64,000 bases of DNA, from NCBI GenBank assembly GCA_011390785.1, contig JAABRR010000008.1:89584-153583 (forward strand), given 5' to 3'. Each line of letters opens with the position of its first letter. The first letter of the stretch is position 1. This DNA is from Sphingobacteriia bacterium. Lineage in GTDB: Bacteria > Bacteroidota > Bacteroidia > Bacteroidales > UBA7960. This document shows, piece after piece, positions 37,994 through 47,216 of the stretch. The notes under the pieces are model-generated. The model was given only the letters and a program-made list of their open reading frames with translations. It ran no database searches and was not told the DNA's origin. A program made the position numbers and the translations under genes.

Positions 37994-37998
37994 TGCAG

Positions 37999-38083
37999 CG
38001 GAGAGAGAGGGATTCGAACCCCCGGAGGTGTTACCCTCAACGGTTTTCAAGACCGCCGCAATCGACCACTCTGCCATCTCTCC
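37999..38083 (-). tRNA. tRNA-Ser (UGA)
   Basis: An 85-nt class II tRNA with a long variable arm. The acceptor stem is GGAGAGA/TCTCTCC and the anticodon loop CTTGAAA has anticodon TGA. The D-arm GCAGAGTGGTCGATTGC and T-arm GGGGGTTCGAATCCCTC are standard. CCA is not encoded. Confidence 0.96.
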
Positions 38084-38088
38084 GGGGG

Positions 38089-38122
38089 CAAAAGTACAAA
38101 AAATTATTTTCGACGCAACAAA
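38089..38122 (-). promoter_or_regulatory. Candidate promoter of tRNA-Ser
   Basis: Minus-strand TACTTTTG (38096-38089) matches the -7 consensus. TTTG (38122-38119) lies 22 bp upstream; GTTG (38119-38116) at 19 bp is an alternative. The start would fall at the tRNA 5' end. Confidence 0.55.
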
Positions 38123-38332
38123 TATTTTCATTCTTTTTTAATAACTCTCAGGTTACAAAAAGTCTCTGATAATGTGCAACTTACTATTAATATATCTGTT
38201 TTATCAATAAAAAAAATTCCACCTTTTATATTATCAGTAACTTTGCCCCGTTCAAAAAATCAGGTTTGATTGTAAATCTACATCGCTATTTTACAAAATA
38301 ATTCTTAAAGGAAACCTATTTTAATTAGTCTG

Positions 38333-39358
38333 ATGATTAAATTGGCAATTGTAATTCTCAACTGGAATGGAAAAGCATTTATTGATCGCTTTTTACCATC
38401 GGTAATTTCGTATTGCCCTGATTTTGCGCAGATATACATCGCAGATAATGGTTCAACAGATGGTTCTTCCGAGTTAATGGCTGATAAATTTCCTGATATT
38501 CCGTTTTTACAGCTTGGAGCAAATTATGGTTATGCAGGGGGTTATAACAGGGCCTTAAAGCAGATTGAATCAAAGTATTATGTCCTTTTGAATTCAGATA
38601 TTGAAGTAAGTCGGGGTTGGATTGAACCCATTATAGAAATAATGGACAATGATGATAGTATTGCTGCCTGTCAACCAAAAATTCTGGCTTTTAATAATCG
38701 AAAAGAGTTTGAGTATGCAGGTGCTGCGGGAGGATTTTTAGACCATTATGGATATCCCTTTTGCCGGGGACGTATTTTCAATCATTTAGAGTTAGATGAT
38801 GGTCAATATAATGATCAAAGAGAAATTTTTTGGGCTAGTGGCGCTTGTATGTTTTTAAGAGCTGACTCTTTCCTTAAAGCCGGACTATTTGATGAAGATT
38901 TTTTCGCTCACATGGAGGAGATCGATCTCTGCTGGAGGCTTAAAAGGCTCAATCAAAAGGTAATATATTGCCCTAATTCTCGAATATATCATATTGGTGG
39001 CGGGACATTGCCAAAAAACAATCCCAGGAAAACTTTCCTGAACTTCCGCAACAGTAATTGGCTATTGGCCAAAAATCTCCCAAATACAATCTTTTTCAGG
39101 GTTTATCTGGCGCGTATTATTTTAGATTTTTTGGCGGCCATAAAATTTCTTGCAGAAGGAAATTTCAGGGATTCGTTAGCCGTATTTAGAGCACATTGGG
39201 CGGTAATAAAGAAACTACAGGAAAAAAGGCAGGAAGGTAAATCCATACCCTATATGCAGGTTAATAATAGTTACAATAGAAGCCTGGTAATAGATTATTT
39301 CCTGATGCGAAAAAAGACTTTTGATAGCCTGGCACTATCTGCCTTCAAAAAAATGTGA
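38333..39358 (+). CDS. Family 2 glycosyltransferase
   Basis: GT-A fold enzyme of 341 aa that adds a sugar from a nucleotide donor to a surface glycan. The N-terminal nucleotide-binding part has LAIVILNWNGKAFI and IADNGSTDGSSELM. The DxD-like metal motif is in LLNSDIEVSRG (about 84-94), and the acceptor-side acidic motif FAHMEEIDLCWRL lies near 194-206. A C-terminal region with hydrophobic helices (about 255-290) may contact the membrane, as in rhamnosyltransferase-like members. It stands alone, with no polysaccharide cluster around it. Donor and acceptor are unknown. A -7-like TAACTTTG is present at 38238-38245. Confidence 0.92.
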   Translation: MIKLAIVILNWNGKAFIDRFLPSVISYCPDFAQIYIADNGSTDGSSELMADKFPDIPFLQLGANYGYAGGYNRALKQIESKYYVLLNSDIEVSRGWIEPIIEIMDNDDSIAACQPKILAFNNRKEFEYAGAAGGFLDHYGYPFCRGRIFNHLELDDGQYNDQREIFWASGACMFLRADSFLKAGLFDEDFFAHMEEIDLCWRLKRLNQKVIYCPNSRIYHIGGGTLPKNNPRKTFLNFRNSNWLLAKNLPNTIFFRVYLARIILDFLAAIKFLAEGNFRDSLAVFRAHWAVIKKLQEKRQEGKSIPYMQVNNSYNRSLVIDYFLMRKKTFDSLALSAFKKM

Positions 39359-39438
39359 TTAATCAGATAATACAAAATCAATCACAAACAGAATAAATTT
39401 TTGATAGTCGGCAGGTTGATTTTTTTTTGCGGATATGG

Positions 39439-39873
39439 TTAATGTAATGGATTGATAAGACTCTCTATAGCAAGCCTGTAGCCATCTAAACCAAACCCAC
39501 TGATACTTCCGGTACATGAAGGTGCAATATATGATGTATGCCTGAAATCTTCACGTGCAAAAACATTGGAAATATGCACTTCAATTACAGGAGCATTGAT
39601 TGCAAGAATTGCATCCCCCATAGCTACAGACGTGTGAGTATAACCTCCGGCATTGAGTATAATACCATCGGCTTTAAATCCCACTTCATGTAATTTGTTG
39701 ATCAACTCCCCTTCTACATTACTTTGAAAATATGTAATATTGACATTGGGAAAATGCTTTTTGAGTTTTTCAAGAAAATCATTAAAAAAAGCATTTCCGT
39801 AGATGGAAGTTTCTCTCATTCCCAAAAGATTAAGATTTGGGCCATTAATTATTACGATATTTTTCTTTTCCAT
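39439..39873 (-). CDS. aroQ: Type II 3-dehydroquinate dehydratase
   Basis: Shikimate-pathway enzyme of 144 aa that dehydrates 3-dehydroquinate; it acts as a dodecamer. The ATG at 39873 gives MEKKNIVIINGPNLNLLGMR, the family N-terminus. An upstream TTG adds eight residues and was not used. Key features are the active-site loop with a tyrosine (RETSIYGN), GIILNAGGYTHTSVAMGDAI, and the histidine-containing EVHISNVFAREDFRH. It follows glpF by 150 bp on the same strand but is functionally unrelated. Confidence 0.96.
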   Translation of the reverse strand: MEKKNIVIINGPNLNLLGMRETSIYGNAFFNDFLEKLKKHFPNVNITYFQSNVEGELINKLHEVGFKADGIILNAGGYTHTSVAMGDAILAINAPVIEVHISNVFAREDFRHTSYIAPSCTGSISGFGLDGYRLAIESLINPLH

Positions 39874-40023
39874 AAATTGAATCAATTGTAATGCCAAAAT
39901 AAATCAGAGCAAAAGTAATCAAATCAAGGATTGAGTCGGCTCCAAAATTACCAATCGCTTTGACGAAAGTGAATTTATCTAACACACTGGTATTTTAAAT
40001 CCAGATAAAAAGATGGTATTCTG

Positions 40024-40767
40024 CTAAATGGTAATTATGCGATATAATAGGGCAGCAAGTATGGCTCCCGCAACCGGACCCAAAACAGGTATCCACGCGT
40101 AATGCCAGCCACTACTACCTTTACCCTTTATTGGAAGAATATAATGAGCTATTCTTGGGCCCAGATCTCGTGCCGGATTAATTGCATAACCGGTAGGTCC
40201 ACCCAACGACATGCCAATTCCTACCACAAGCAAAGCAACAGGCAAGGCACCAAGAGAACCCAAACCTACGACCTGACCTTCAATCATATCTGCAACAAAA
40301 CGGGGTTCTGCAATATAAAAAATCACGAATATAAGAATAAAGGTTCCCACAATTTCAGAAACCATATTATAGAATTTATTAGGTATAGCCGGCATGGTAG
40401 AAAAAACTGCCAGCTTACCATCGGGATCATCAGTGGCATCAAAGTGCGTTTTGAAAACCAGGTAAACAATATTTGCCCCCAGGAAGGCACCAAAAATCTG
40501 GGCAATAACATACCCGGGAACATCCTGCCAGGGAAACAACCCCGCAGCTGCCAGACCTATTGTAACAGCTGGATTAATATGCGCCCCTGAATAAGGTCCT
40601 GCAACAATTACTGCAATAAAAACCCCTAAACCCCAACCAAAAGCAATATTAACCCAACCTGCACCTTCGGCCTTTGATTTCTTTAAAATAGAATTGGCAA
40701 CCACCCCGCCACCCATGATAAAAAGAATGGCAGTTCCAATAACTTCATAAATTAATGCATTTTCCAT
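40024..40767 (-). CDS. glpF: Glycerol uptake facilitator (MIP/aquaglyceroporin)
   Basis: Inner-membrane channel of 247 aa for glycerol, six TM helices with two half-helices. Both NPA boxes are present: SGAHINPAVTIG (about 62-73) and GYAINPARDLGPR (about 195-207); the Asp after the second box is typical of glycerol facilitators rather than water channels. It is the last gene of the minus-strand glpD-glpK-glpF set and lies 94 bp after glpK. It lets glycerol enter so that GlpK can trap it as glycerol-3-phosphate. Confidence 0.95.
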   Translation of the reverse strand: MENALIYEVIGTAILFIMGGGVVANSILKKSKAEGAGWVNIAFGWGLGVFIAVIVAGPYSGAHINPAVTIGLAAAGLFPWQDVPGYVIAQIFGAFLGANIVYLVFKTHFDATDDPDGKLAVFSTMPAIPNKFYNMVSEIVGTFILIFVIFYIAEPRFVADMIEGQVVGLGSLGALPVALLVVGIGMSLGGPTGYAINPARDLGPRIAHYILPIKGKGSSGWHYAWIPVLGPVAGAILAALLYRIITI

Positions 40768-40861
40768 CTCTTAATTTATTAATTCAATTACAAACAGGGA
40801 GTTTAGTCATTTATTTTTAAGTGAAAAATTGCACGATCTTCAATAATTAATTATTGATGAA

Positions 40862-42349
40862 TCAGACCCATGCCTTGGCTCTCTTTATTGCATCAGCCCA
40901 TTTGGTTTTCATCGCTTTGGTATCAGATGGTTTCAACTGGGGTTCAAACTTTTTATCAATTTGCCATTGTTTCTTAATCTCGTCTATGCTTTCCCAGAAA
41001 CCGGTTGCCAGCCCTGCAAGATATGCAGCACCCAGGGCTGTTGTTTCAATTATTCTGGGCCTTGCAACGGTAGTATCGATAATGTCAGACTGGAACTGCA
41101 TAAGTAAATTATTTGCTGAAGCTCCCCCATCAACCCTTAATTCTTTAACTTTAAGACCAGTATCTTTTTCCATCACATTGAGCACATCCATGGTTTGGAA
41201 AGCTATACCTTCAAGAGCTGCGCGGGCTATATGAGCACTGGTTGTTCCGCGACTAATTCCAATCATGAGTCCACGGGCATATTGATCCCAATAGGGGGCA
41301 CCCATACCCGTAAAACTTGGCACGAGGTATAAATCACCTGAATCTTTAACTTTTGATGCCAGGGCTTCTACTTCTGACGAAGATTTAATGATGCCCAAAC
41401 CATCTCTCAACCATTGCACTACCGCACCTCCAATAAAAATGCTACCTTCAAGGGCGTAAGTTGTTTTGCTATTAATTTGCCAGGCAATGGTGGTAACCAG
41501 GTTATTCTTTGAAATAAAAGGTTTTTCACCCGTGTTGATTAAAATGAAACAACCTGTTCCATAGGTATTTTTAACCATCCCTTCATCCACACACATCTGC
41601 CCAAACAGAGCTGCCTGCTGATCCCCGGCAATTCCGGCTATAGGAACTTTGGATGCAAAAAATGTAGTATTGGAATGGTCATACACTTCGCTGGAAGATT
41701 TTACCTGAGGCATTATGGACCTGGGTATATCCATCAGCTGAAGCATTTCGTCATCCCAATCGAGTTTTGTAATATTATATAACATTGTACGACTGGCATT
41801 GGTAACATCGGTAACATGAGTGCGACCCTGAGTAAGTTTCCATATTAACCATGTATCTACAGTACCAAAGGCCAACTCGCCTTTTTCTGCTTTTTCCCGG
41901 GCGCCTTCTACGTTATCCAAAATCCATTTTATTTTGGTCCCACTAAAATAAGCATCTATAACCAATCCCGTTTTTTCTCTGATCTTTTCTGCCAGACCCC
42001 TTTCTTTCAGCTCATCGCAGTATCCAGAAGTTCTTCTATCTTGCCATACTATTGCGTTATAAACAGGATTCCCGGTTCGCTTATCCCATACAATAGTAGT
42101 TTCGCGTTGGTTGGTAATACCAATTCCAGCAACATAAGTGCCGTTAATACCAAGTTTCGACATTGCCTCGGCAGCCACAGAAACCTGGGACGACCAAATT
42201 TCGTTGGGGTCATGTTCTACCCAGCCGGTTTGTGGGAAAATCTGATTAAATTCCTTCTGGGCAACAGATCGAATGTTCCCTGACTTATCGAAAAGCAATG
42301 CTCTTGAGCTGGTAGTCCCCTGATCTAGGGCTAAAATAAATTTCTCCAT
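40862..42349 (-). CDS. glpK: Glycerol kinase
   Basis: FGGY-family kinase of 495 aa that phosphorylates glycerol to glycerol-3-phosphate. The N-terminal ATPase-fold motif is [15 protein letters not shown]. Other landmarks are [31 protein letters not shown] and the C-terminal FGGY signature with [20 protein letters not shown]. Length matches bacterial GlpK. It is between glpD and glpF on the same strand and likely controlled with them by the divergent DeoR-type regulator. Confidence 0.97.
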   Translation of the reverse strand: MEKFILALDQGTTSSRALLFDKSGNIRSVAQKEFNQIFPQTGWVEHDPNEIWSSQVSVAAEAMSKLGINGTYVAGIGITNQRETTIVWDKRTGNPVYNAIVWQDRRTSGYCDELKERGLAEKIREKTGLVIDAYFSGTKIKWILDNVEGAREKAEKGELAFGTVDTWLIWKLTQGRTHVTDVTNASRTMLYNITKLDWDDEMLQLMDIPRSIMPQVKSSSEVYDHSNTTFFASKVPIAGIAGDQQAALFGQMCVDEGMVKNTYGTGCFILINTGEKPFISKNNLVTTIAWQINSKTTYALEGSIFIGGAVVQWLRDGLGIIKSSSEVEALASKVKDSGDLYLVPSFTGMGAPYWDQYARGLMIGISRGTTSAHIARAALEGIAFQTMDVLNVMEKDTGLKVKELRVDGGASANNLLMQFQSDIIDTTVARPRIIETTALGAAYLAGLATGFWESIDEIKKQWQIDKKFEPQLKPSDTKAMKTKWADAIKRAKAWV

Positions 42350-42451
42350 ACTATATTGATTTACAATTCTTTAAAATAATCCGGTAAGGCTTTAATAAAA
42401 AAGAGCAACTATTTGGCAAGTTGTATTTACACTGAAATTGAATTTAGAAAA

Positions 42452-44071
42452 CTAGTTTTCTGAAGTTTTAAACTTATCACAACAAACATAATTGTTGGCA
42501 ACTTTCAGAAAATCTTTTACTTGTTGTTCTTCCCAGGCTTTGTCCTTTCCTAATTCAGAAGCAATAACAGATGCAACCTGTGGTGCTATGCGCATAGATT
42601 CAGGTGCATTGAGGAACAAACATCGGATTCTTCGCGATATAACATCTTCTACACTGCGGGCCATTTCATTTCTAACAGCCCATACAACCTGTGCTTTAAT
42701 CAACTGCAAAGTCTCACTGATAACTTCATCGAGACCGGCTTCTGATTTTGCCAGTTCAAGGATTCGCTCTTTGTCGGTTCCATAAATATACAAAGGATCA
42801 TTAAGATCAATATTTTCTTTGTATCCATGAATTTTTAGATTCTTGGTTTTGGAAGGTGTTACCTGCCAATTTTTAACCTGCTCAATTTTCTTTACCATAT
42901 CCTGGGCCATCCTTCTGAAAGTGGTCCATTTTCCGCCAACCATGGTGAATAGCTGTGATTCAGACACTACGATTTTATGGCTTCGCGAAATTTCTTTTGT
43001 TTTTGATGAACCGGCTTTAGGAGCTGCGAGTGGACGCAATCCGGCGAAAATACTCAATACATCCTGTCGTTTGGGTGCTTTGATAAGGTAGCGACCGGAT
43101 GTATCCAGAATAAATTTAATTTCTTCCTCCAATGCAACAGGTTCAAGCAATGCACTTTCTACGGGTGTATCCGTAGTGCCCACAACTACTTTGTTGTGCC
43201 ACGGTACAGCAAATAACACACGGCCATCATCAGTTTTAGGTATCATAATGGCATGATCGCCAGGCAGAAAAGATTTGTCGAGAACTACATGAACTCCCTG
43301 GCTGGGTCTGATGGTTTTATCAGCACCTGGTTTGTCAAGTTGCAATATTTGATCAGCAAAAACACCGGTTGCATTAACAATAGCTTTTCCTTTGGCTGTA
43401 TATTCCTTTTCTGTTTCAGTATCCTGAAAAACAACACCATCAGCAATTCCTTCGGCATTTTTTGTCAAACTTTTTACTGCCATATAGTTCAACACATAAG
43501 CACCATGCTCCACAGCAGTTTGCAACACATTAACCGCCATGCGGCTATCATCAAACTGGCCATCATGATAAACTACTCCTGCTGTAATTCTCTCAGGCTG
43601 AATTGTTGGTATTTTTTCCAAAGCTTTTTTCTTGGAAACCCAGTGAGAACTCCCGATGCTGTAAGTTCCAGCCAGTAAATCATAGAGTTTCAGGCCAATG
43701 GTAAATTTTAATTCATCAAACCAACCAAATGTTGGAATAACGAAAGATTGATTCTTTGCCAGATGCGGTGCATTTCGAAGCAGGCGTCCCCGTTCAACAC
43801 ATGCCTCTCTTACCAGTGCAATATCGCCCTGAGCAAGATAACGCACCCCACCATGCAATAACTTAGTACTCTTACTGGAAGTAGATTTGGTAAAATCGGA
43901 CTTTTCGAGCAACAAAGTTTTGTAGCCTTTCACAGATGCTTCCAGAGCAATACCGACACCTGTTGCGCCCCCACCAATTATAATAATATCATATTGATCT
44001 TTAAATTGATCAACCTGCTCTAAAATTTTATCGCGTTGCATAATGATTTTCTTTTTTAGATTCATACACAT
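42452..44071 (-). CDS. glpD: Aerobic-type glycerol-3-phosphate dehydrogenase (FAD)
   Basis: FAD-dependent membrane-associated enzyme of 539 aa that oxidises glycerol-3-phosphate to dihydroxyacetone phosphate and passes electrons to quinones. The FAD-binding motif IIIIGGGATGVGIALEASVK is near residue 30-50. LLEKSDFTKSTSSKSTKLLH and GKWTTFRRMAQDM are typical of the DAO/GlpD family. The start could also be the ATG at 44065 or 44041; the last gives MQRDKILEQ. It is the first gene of the glpD-glpK-glpF run, transcribed away from the GlpR-like gene. Confidence 0.95.
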   Translation of the reverse strand: MCMNLKKKIIMQRDKILEQVDQFKDQYDIIIIGGGATGVGIALEASVKGYKTLLLEKSDFTKSTSSKSTKLLHGGVRYLAQGDIALVREACVERGRLLRNAPHLAKNQSFVIPTFGWFDELKFTIGLKLYDLLAGTYSIGSSHWVSKKKALEKIPTIQPERITAGVVYHDGQFDDSRMAVNVLQTAVEHGAYVLNYMAVKSLTKNAEGIADGVVFQDTETEKEYTAKGKAIVNATGVFADQILQLDKPGADKTIRPSQGVHVVLDKSFLPGDHAIMIPKTDDGRVLFAVPWHNKVVVGTTDTPVESALLEPVALEEEIKFILDTSGRYLIKAPKRQDVLSIFAGLRPLAAPKAGSSKTKEISRSHKIVVSESQLFTMVGGKWTTFRRMAQDMVKKIEQVKNWQVTPSKTKNLKIHGYKENIDLNDPLYIYGTDKERILELAKSEAGLDEVISETLQLIKAQVVWAVRNEMARSVEDVISRRIRCLFLNAPESMRIAPQVASVIASELGKDKAWEEQQVKDFLKVANNYVCCDKFKTSEN

Positions 44072-44285
44072 TTTCAGGTTGCAATATTAAAATAAAAATA
44101 CCTATTATGCAAATAATTGAAACTTTTTTCTTTCGTTTCCTTTCCTTTTTTTGTAATTTTATGCCATAAAATGTCAAACAAAAAGTTTACGAAACATATT
44201 TAAGAACACATCATTTTCAAAAGAGTACCTAAAAACTAATTTCATTCTTATATTTTAGAGGTTTGAAAAAATAAAAACATCTGCC

Positions 44286-45053
44286 ATGTCATATACTATA
44301 GCTGAAAGACACAAACATATACTCAAAAGCCTTCAAGCAAAAGGTTATGTTAATGTTACAGAGTTGAGCAGAGAGCTCAGGGTTTCAACTGTAACAATAC
44401 GAAAGGATTTGAAACTTCTTGAAGATAGAAAGCTTCTATTTCGAACACATGGTAGTGCCACTCCTCAAAATCCTTATATAACCGACAGGCACGTAAATGA
44501 GAAAGAAAAGATACAAGTTGAACAAAAAACAAAAATTGCCGAATGTGCAGCAGGACTAATTGAGCAGCATAATAGTATTATTTTGGCGTCAGGCACTACT
44601 ATTAATGAATTGGCACGTCAGCTAACCAAAAAAGAGAATCTTACAATAATTTGTTCATCGTTGATTGCAGCCCAACATTTAAGCTTAAACCCAAATGTTG
44701 AAGTTATTCAGTTGGGAGGAATGTTAAGAAAGAGCTCATCATCTGTGGTAGGCCCCCATGCAGAAAAAATGCTCGAAGGATTTAACAGCAACATATTGTT
44801 TTTAGGAGTTGATGGCATTGATCCTGACTATGGCCTAACAACCACCAATGCCCTGGAAGCATCTTTAAACCAGGTAATGATAGATGCAGCTCAAAAAGTA
44901 GTGATTTTGGCAGATTCCACTAAGTTTGGAAGAAGAGGTTTTGGAAAAATTTGCGGACTGGAAAAAGTGGAAACGATTATTACTGACGCAAACGCATCAC
45001 TTGGTATCATTGCAAAATGCAGAGAAAAAGGTGTTGAAGTGATAACGGTATAA
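44286..45053 (+). CDS. glpR: DeoR-family regulator, GlpR-like
   Basis: Transcriptional regulator of 255 aa. The N-terminal DeoR helix-turn-helix (about 1-58) has AERHKHILKSLQAKGYVNVT and ELSRELRVSTVTIRKDLKLL. The C-terminal effector domain (about 75-230) has ILASGTTINELARQL and LADSTKFGRRGFGKICGLE, as in sugar-phosphate-sensing DeoR proteins. It is divergent from glpD, so it most likely represses the glycerol genes and responds to glycerol-3-phosphate. The effector is inferred from context. Confidence 0.9.
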   Translation: MSYTIAERHKHILKSLQAKGYVNVTELSRELRVSTVTIRKDLKLLEDRKLLFRTHGSATPQNPYITDRHVNEKEKIQVEQKTKIAECAAGLIEQHNSIILASGTTINELARQLTKKENLTIICSSLIAAQHLSLNPNVEVIQLGGMLRKSSSSVVGPHAEKMLEGFNSNILFLGVDGIDPDYGLTTTNALEASLNQVMIDAAQKVVILADSTKFGRRGFGKICGLEKVETIITDANASLGIIAKCREKGVEVITV

Positions 45054-45086
45054 ACACCTTGAATAAATCCAATAAACGTAATATTT

Positions 45087-45533
45087 TCAACGCTTTTTCC
45101 TGAAAAATTCTACCAATAATTCTGAACATTCCTTTTCACGAATACCAAATATCCATTTTGTTTTAGGATGGAGAATCTGCAAACTTGTTTGAGTGAAACC
45201 CCGTTTTTTATCCAACGCACCAGCTACAACCTTTCCCATTTGTGCCCAACGGGATGCTCCTGCGCACATTACACATGGCTCAAGGGTAACGTAGAGTGTA
45301 CATTCCTTTAGGTACTTACCTCCCAAATAATTGAAGGCTGATGTAAAGGCCTGCATTTCTGCATGAGCTGTCACATCATTCAACTGTTCGGTTAGGTTGT
45401 GTGCACGGGCAATAATTTGATTGTTACAAACGATGACTGCTCCCACTGGCACTTCATCAAGGTCAAAAGCTTTGCGTGCCTCTTTTAGCGCCTCCCCCAT
45501 AAAATAGTCATCAGAGAAAATTGTCAGGTTCAT
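45087..45533 (-). CDS. tadA: tRNA-specific adenosine deaminase / nucleoside deaminase
   Basis: Zinc deaminase of 148 aa that converts wobble adenosine 34 to inosine in tRNA-Arg. The ATG at 45533 starts MNLTIFSDDYFMGEALKEA; an upstream TTG was not used. The catalytic HAE motif is in DVTAHAEMQAF and the zinc cysteines are in TLEPCVMCAGA. The C-terminal SELLVEFFRKKR is typical of TadA. It converges on glpR with 33 bp between stops. A free guanine or cytidine deaminase is less likely. Confidence 0.93.
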   Translation of the reverse strand: MNLTIFSDDYFMGEALKEARKAFDLDEVPVGAVIVCNNQIIARAHNLTEQLNDVTAHAEMQAFTSAFNYLGGKYLKECTLYVTLEPCVMCAGASRWAQMGKVVAGALDKKRGFTQTSLQILHPKTKWIFGIREKECSELLVEFFRKKR

Positions 45534-45679
45534 TGTTTTTTTCGACAAAAATAAGTAAACTCACACATTTGAATGCAGAAACAATAAATTAATCAAAAAA
45601 AATATGATCAATTTCAGGATTGACTTGTTGAAAAATAATATAAATACAAACCATTAACCATGAATAAAAATCTTATCCT

Positions 45680-46645
45680 ATGATGCTTATTTCTGAGAAG
45701 GTAGATCAATTTGCACATGATACAGTAAAGGGACTTACATCAAAAACTAAATATTTACTTCCAAAATATTTTTATAACGATAGGGGAAGTAAAATTTTTC
45801 AGGATATTATGGGGATGCCCGAGTATTACCTTACCAATTGTGAATATGATATTTTCGAAACAAAAAAACAGGAAATAGTGGCTGCCATTTCACCCGGCCA
45901 TAGTATTTTTCAGCTAGTTGAGCTGGGAGCAGGAGATGGTTTAAAATCAAAATTACTTCTTGATGCCATGATGAACCAAAGGCAAAATTTCATTTACACT
46001 CCTGTTGACATTTCAAAGCTTGCTCTAAATGAACTAAAAAGTGACCTGCAAAAAAATCTGCCAGACCTAAAAGTTAAGGAATATGCCGGCGATTTCTTTA
46101 CTATAATGAAAAACTTTGCCCATGAAAACGGAATACCGCGAGCGGTTTTATTTCTTGGTAGCAATATTGGAAACTTTTCAAACAGTGAAACCGATCTGTT
46201 TTTTAATTTACTTTCAAACATGACTCATCCCGGAGACAAAGTGCTCATTGGTTTTGACTTAAAAAAATCGCCCATCACCATCATGAAGGCCTATGATGAT
46301 AAGTATGGTTTTTCCCGGGATTTTAATTTTAATCATTTACTAAGAATCAACGATGAGTTGGGTGCCGATTTCAATACAGAAAACTTTATGCATCATGTAA
46401 CTTACGACCCCATTTCAGGAGAAACCAAAAGCTACCTGATAAGCAAGAAAAAAAATTCTGTAACTCTCCCATTGGTGGATACAGAAATACGGTTTGAAAA
46501 ATGGGAACCCATATTTATGGAACTTTCACGAAAATATGATACCCGGGAAATAGATTCAATGGCCAGCAAATATGGGTTTACGGTTCATGCTCACTTCATG
46601 GACGAGAAAAAATATTTTACTGATTGCCTTTGGGTGAAAGAATAA
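45680..46645 (+). CDS. egtD: L-histidine N-alpha-methyltransferase (EgtD/EanA)
   Basis: SAM-dependent enzyme of 321 aa that trimethylates histidine to hercynine, the first step of ergothioneine synthesis. The family opening LPKYFYNDRGSKIFQDI and EYYLTNCEYDIF is clear. The SAM-binding motif LVELGAGDGLKSKLLLDAM lies near 79-97, YTPVDIS near 110, and VLFLGSNIGNFSNSE near 156-170. No EgtB sulfoxide synthase or EgtE lyase lies nearby. A DUF427 gene follows after 57 bp, then a triple-rhodanese gene with EanB-type active site. The context therefore points to the oxygen-independent EanA/EanB route. Two adjacent ATGs (45680, 45683) are possible starts. Confidence 0.92.
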   Translation: MMLISEKVDQFAHDTVKGLTSKTKYLLPKYFYNDRGSKIFQDIMGMPEYYLTNCEYDIFETKKQEIVAAISPGHSIFQLVELGAGDGLKSKLLLDAMMNQRQNFIYTPVDISKLALNELKSDLQKNLPDLKVKEYAGDFFTIMKNFAHENGIPRAVLFLGSNIGNFSNSETDLFFNLLSNMTHPGDKVLIGFDLKKSPITIMKAYDDKYGFSRDFNFNHLLRINDELGADFNTENFMHHVTYDPISGETKSYLISKKKNSVTLPLVDTEIRFEKWEPIFMELSRKYDTREIDSMASKYGFTVHAHFMDEKKYFTDCLWVKE

Positions 46646-46702
46646 TTCTTCAACTAAAAATTTATATTAACACATTATTATTAATTTTTAATCTCAATAC
46701 TT

Positions 46703-46987
46703 ATGAAAGCAATATGGAACGACCAGGTAATAGCTCAAAGCAATGCTACTATTGTTGTTGAAGGAAATCATTACTTCCCGGCAGAAAGTATCAAAAATTC
46801 ATTCTTAAAAGAAAGTAGCCACACATCTACTTGTCCATGGAAAGGGGAAGCCCATTATTACCATATCGAAACGAGTGGAAAAACCAACAACAATGCAGCA
46901 TGGTATTACCCTGAACCAAAAGATGCAGCATCAAAAATTAAAAATTACGTGGCCTTTTGGAAAGGTGTGGAAGTAGTAAATGATTAA
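46703..46987 (+). CDS. DUF427 domain protein
   Basis: Small protein of 94 aa covering one complete DUF427 domain. Signature residues are MKAIWNDQVIAQSNATIVVE at the start, YFPAESI, and STCPWKGEAHYYHI with the conserved Cys-Pro-Trp-Lys-Gly. The C-terminus AAWYYPEPKDAASKIKNYVAFW is also typical. The biochemical role of DUF427 is not established. It sits between the histidine methyltransferase and the rhodanese gene on the same strand, so it may belong to that pathway. Confidence 0.9.
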   Translation: MKAIWNDQVIAQSNATIVVEGNHYFPAESIKNSFLKESSHTSTCPWKGEAHYYHIETSGKTNNNAAWYYPEPKDAASKIKNYVAFWKGVEVVND

Positions 46988-46997
46988 AAAAGAAATC

Positions 46998-47158
46998 TGA
47001 TTATCCGCTACCCGTTGGCTTCAGCCAACGGCAATGAATAGTCGCAACATCAATAAAGTGTCAATAAAAACTATCAACCAATGTAATTATCCATTGCCGT
47101 TTGGAAGCCTTAAAGAACAGAGGGCTTTAGCCCCATATTCTGGATTGCGGATAATCAT
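46998..47158. repeat. REP/MITE-like folded palindromic element
   Basis: A 161-bp non-coding element bounded by perfect 11-bp terminal inverted repeats, TGATTATCCGC (46998-47008) and GCGGATAATCA (47148-47158). Inside are a 9-bp hairpin CCGTTGGCT/AGCCAACGG (47012-47031), a 5-bp hairpin GGGCT/AGCCC (47123-47134) and a further inverted pair CGGCAATG/CATTGCCG (47029-47036, 47092-47099). The nested, branched layout is that of REP- or MITE-type interspersed repeats. It separates DUF427 from the rhodanese gene. Only one copy is in the window. Confidence 0.65.
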
Positions 47159-47216
47159 AAAAAAGCAATAACTGGTCATAATCCAGAATAGCAGAATTTT
47201 TTAACCCCATTCATAA

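Noticed and set aside
36985..38000. CRISPR array near the Cas6 gene
   Set aside because: No regularly spaced direct repeats occur here or elsewhere in the window; the only repeats near cas6 are terminator hairpins.
40102..40590. Plus-strand reading frame of 162 codons opposite glpF
   Set aside because: Composition is that of an antisense shadow of the glpF TM helices; no homology pattern was recognised.
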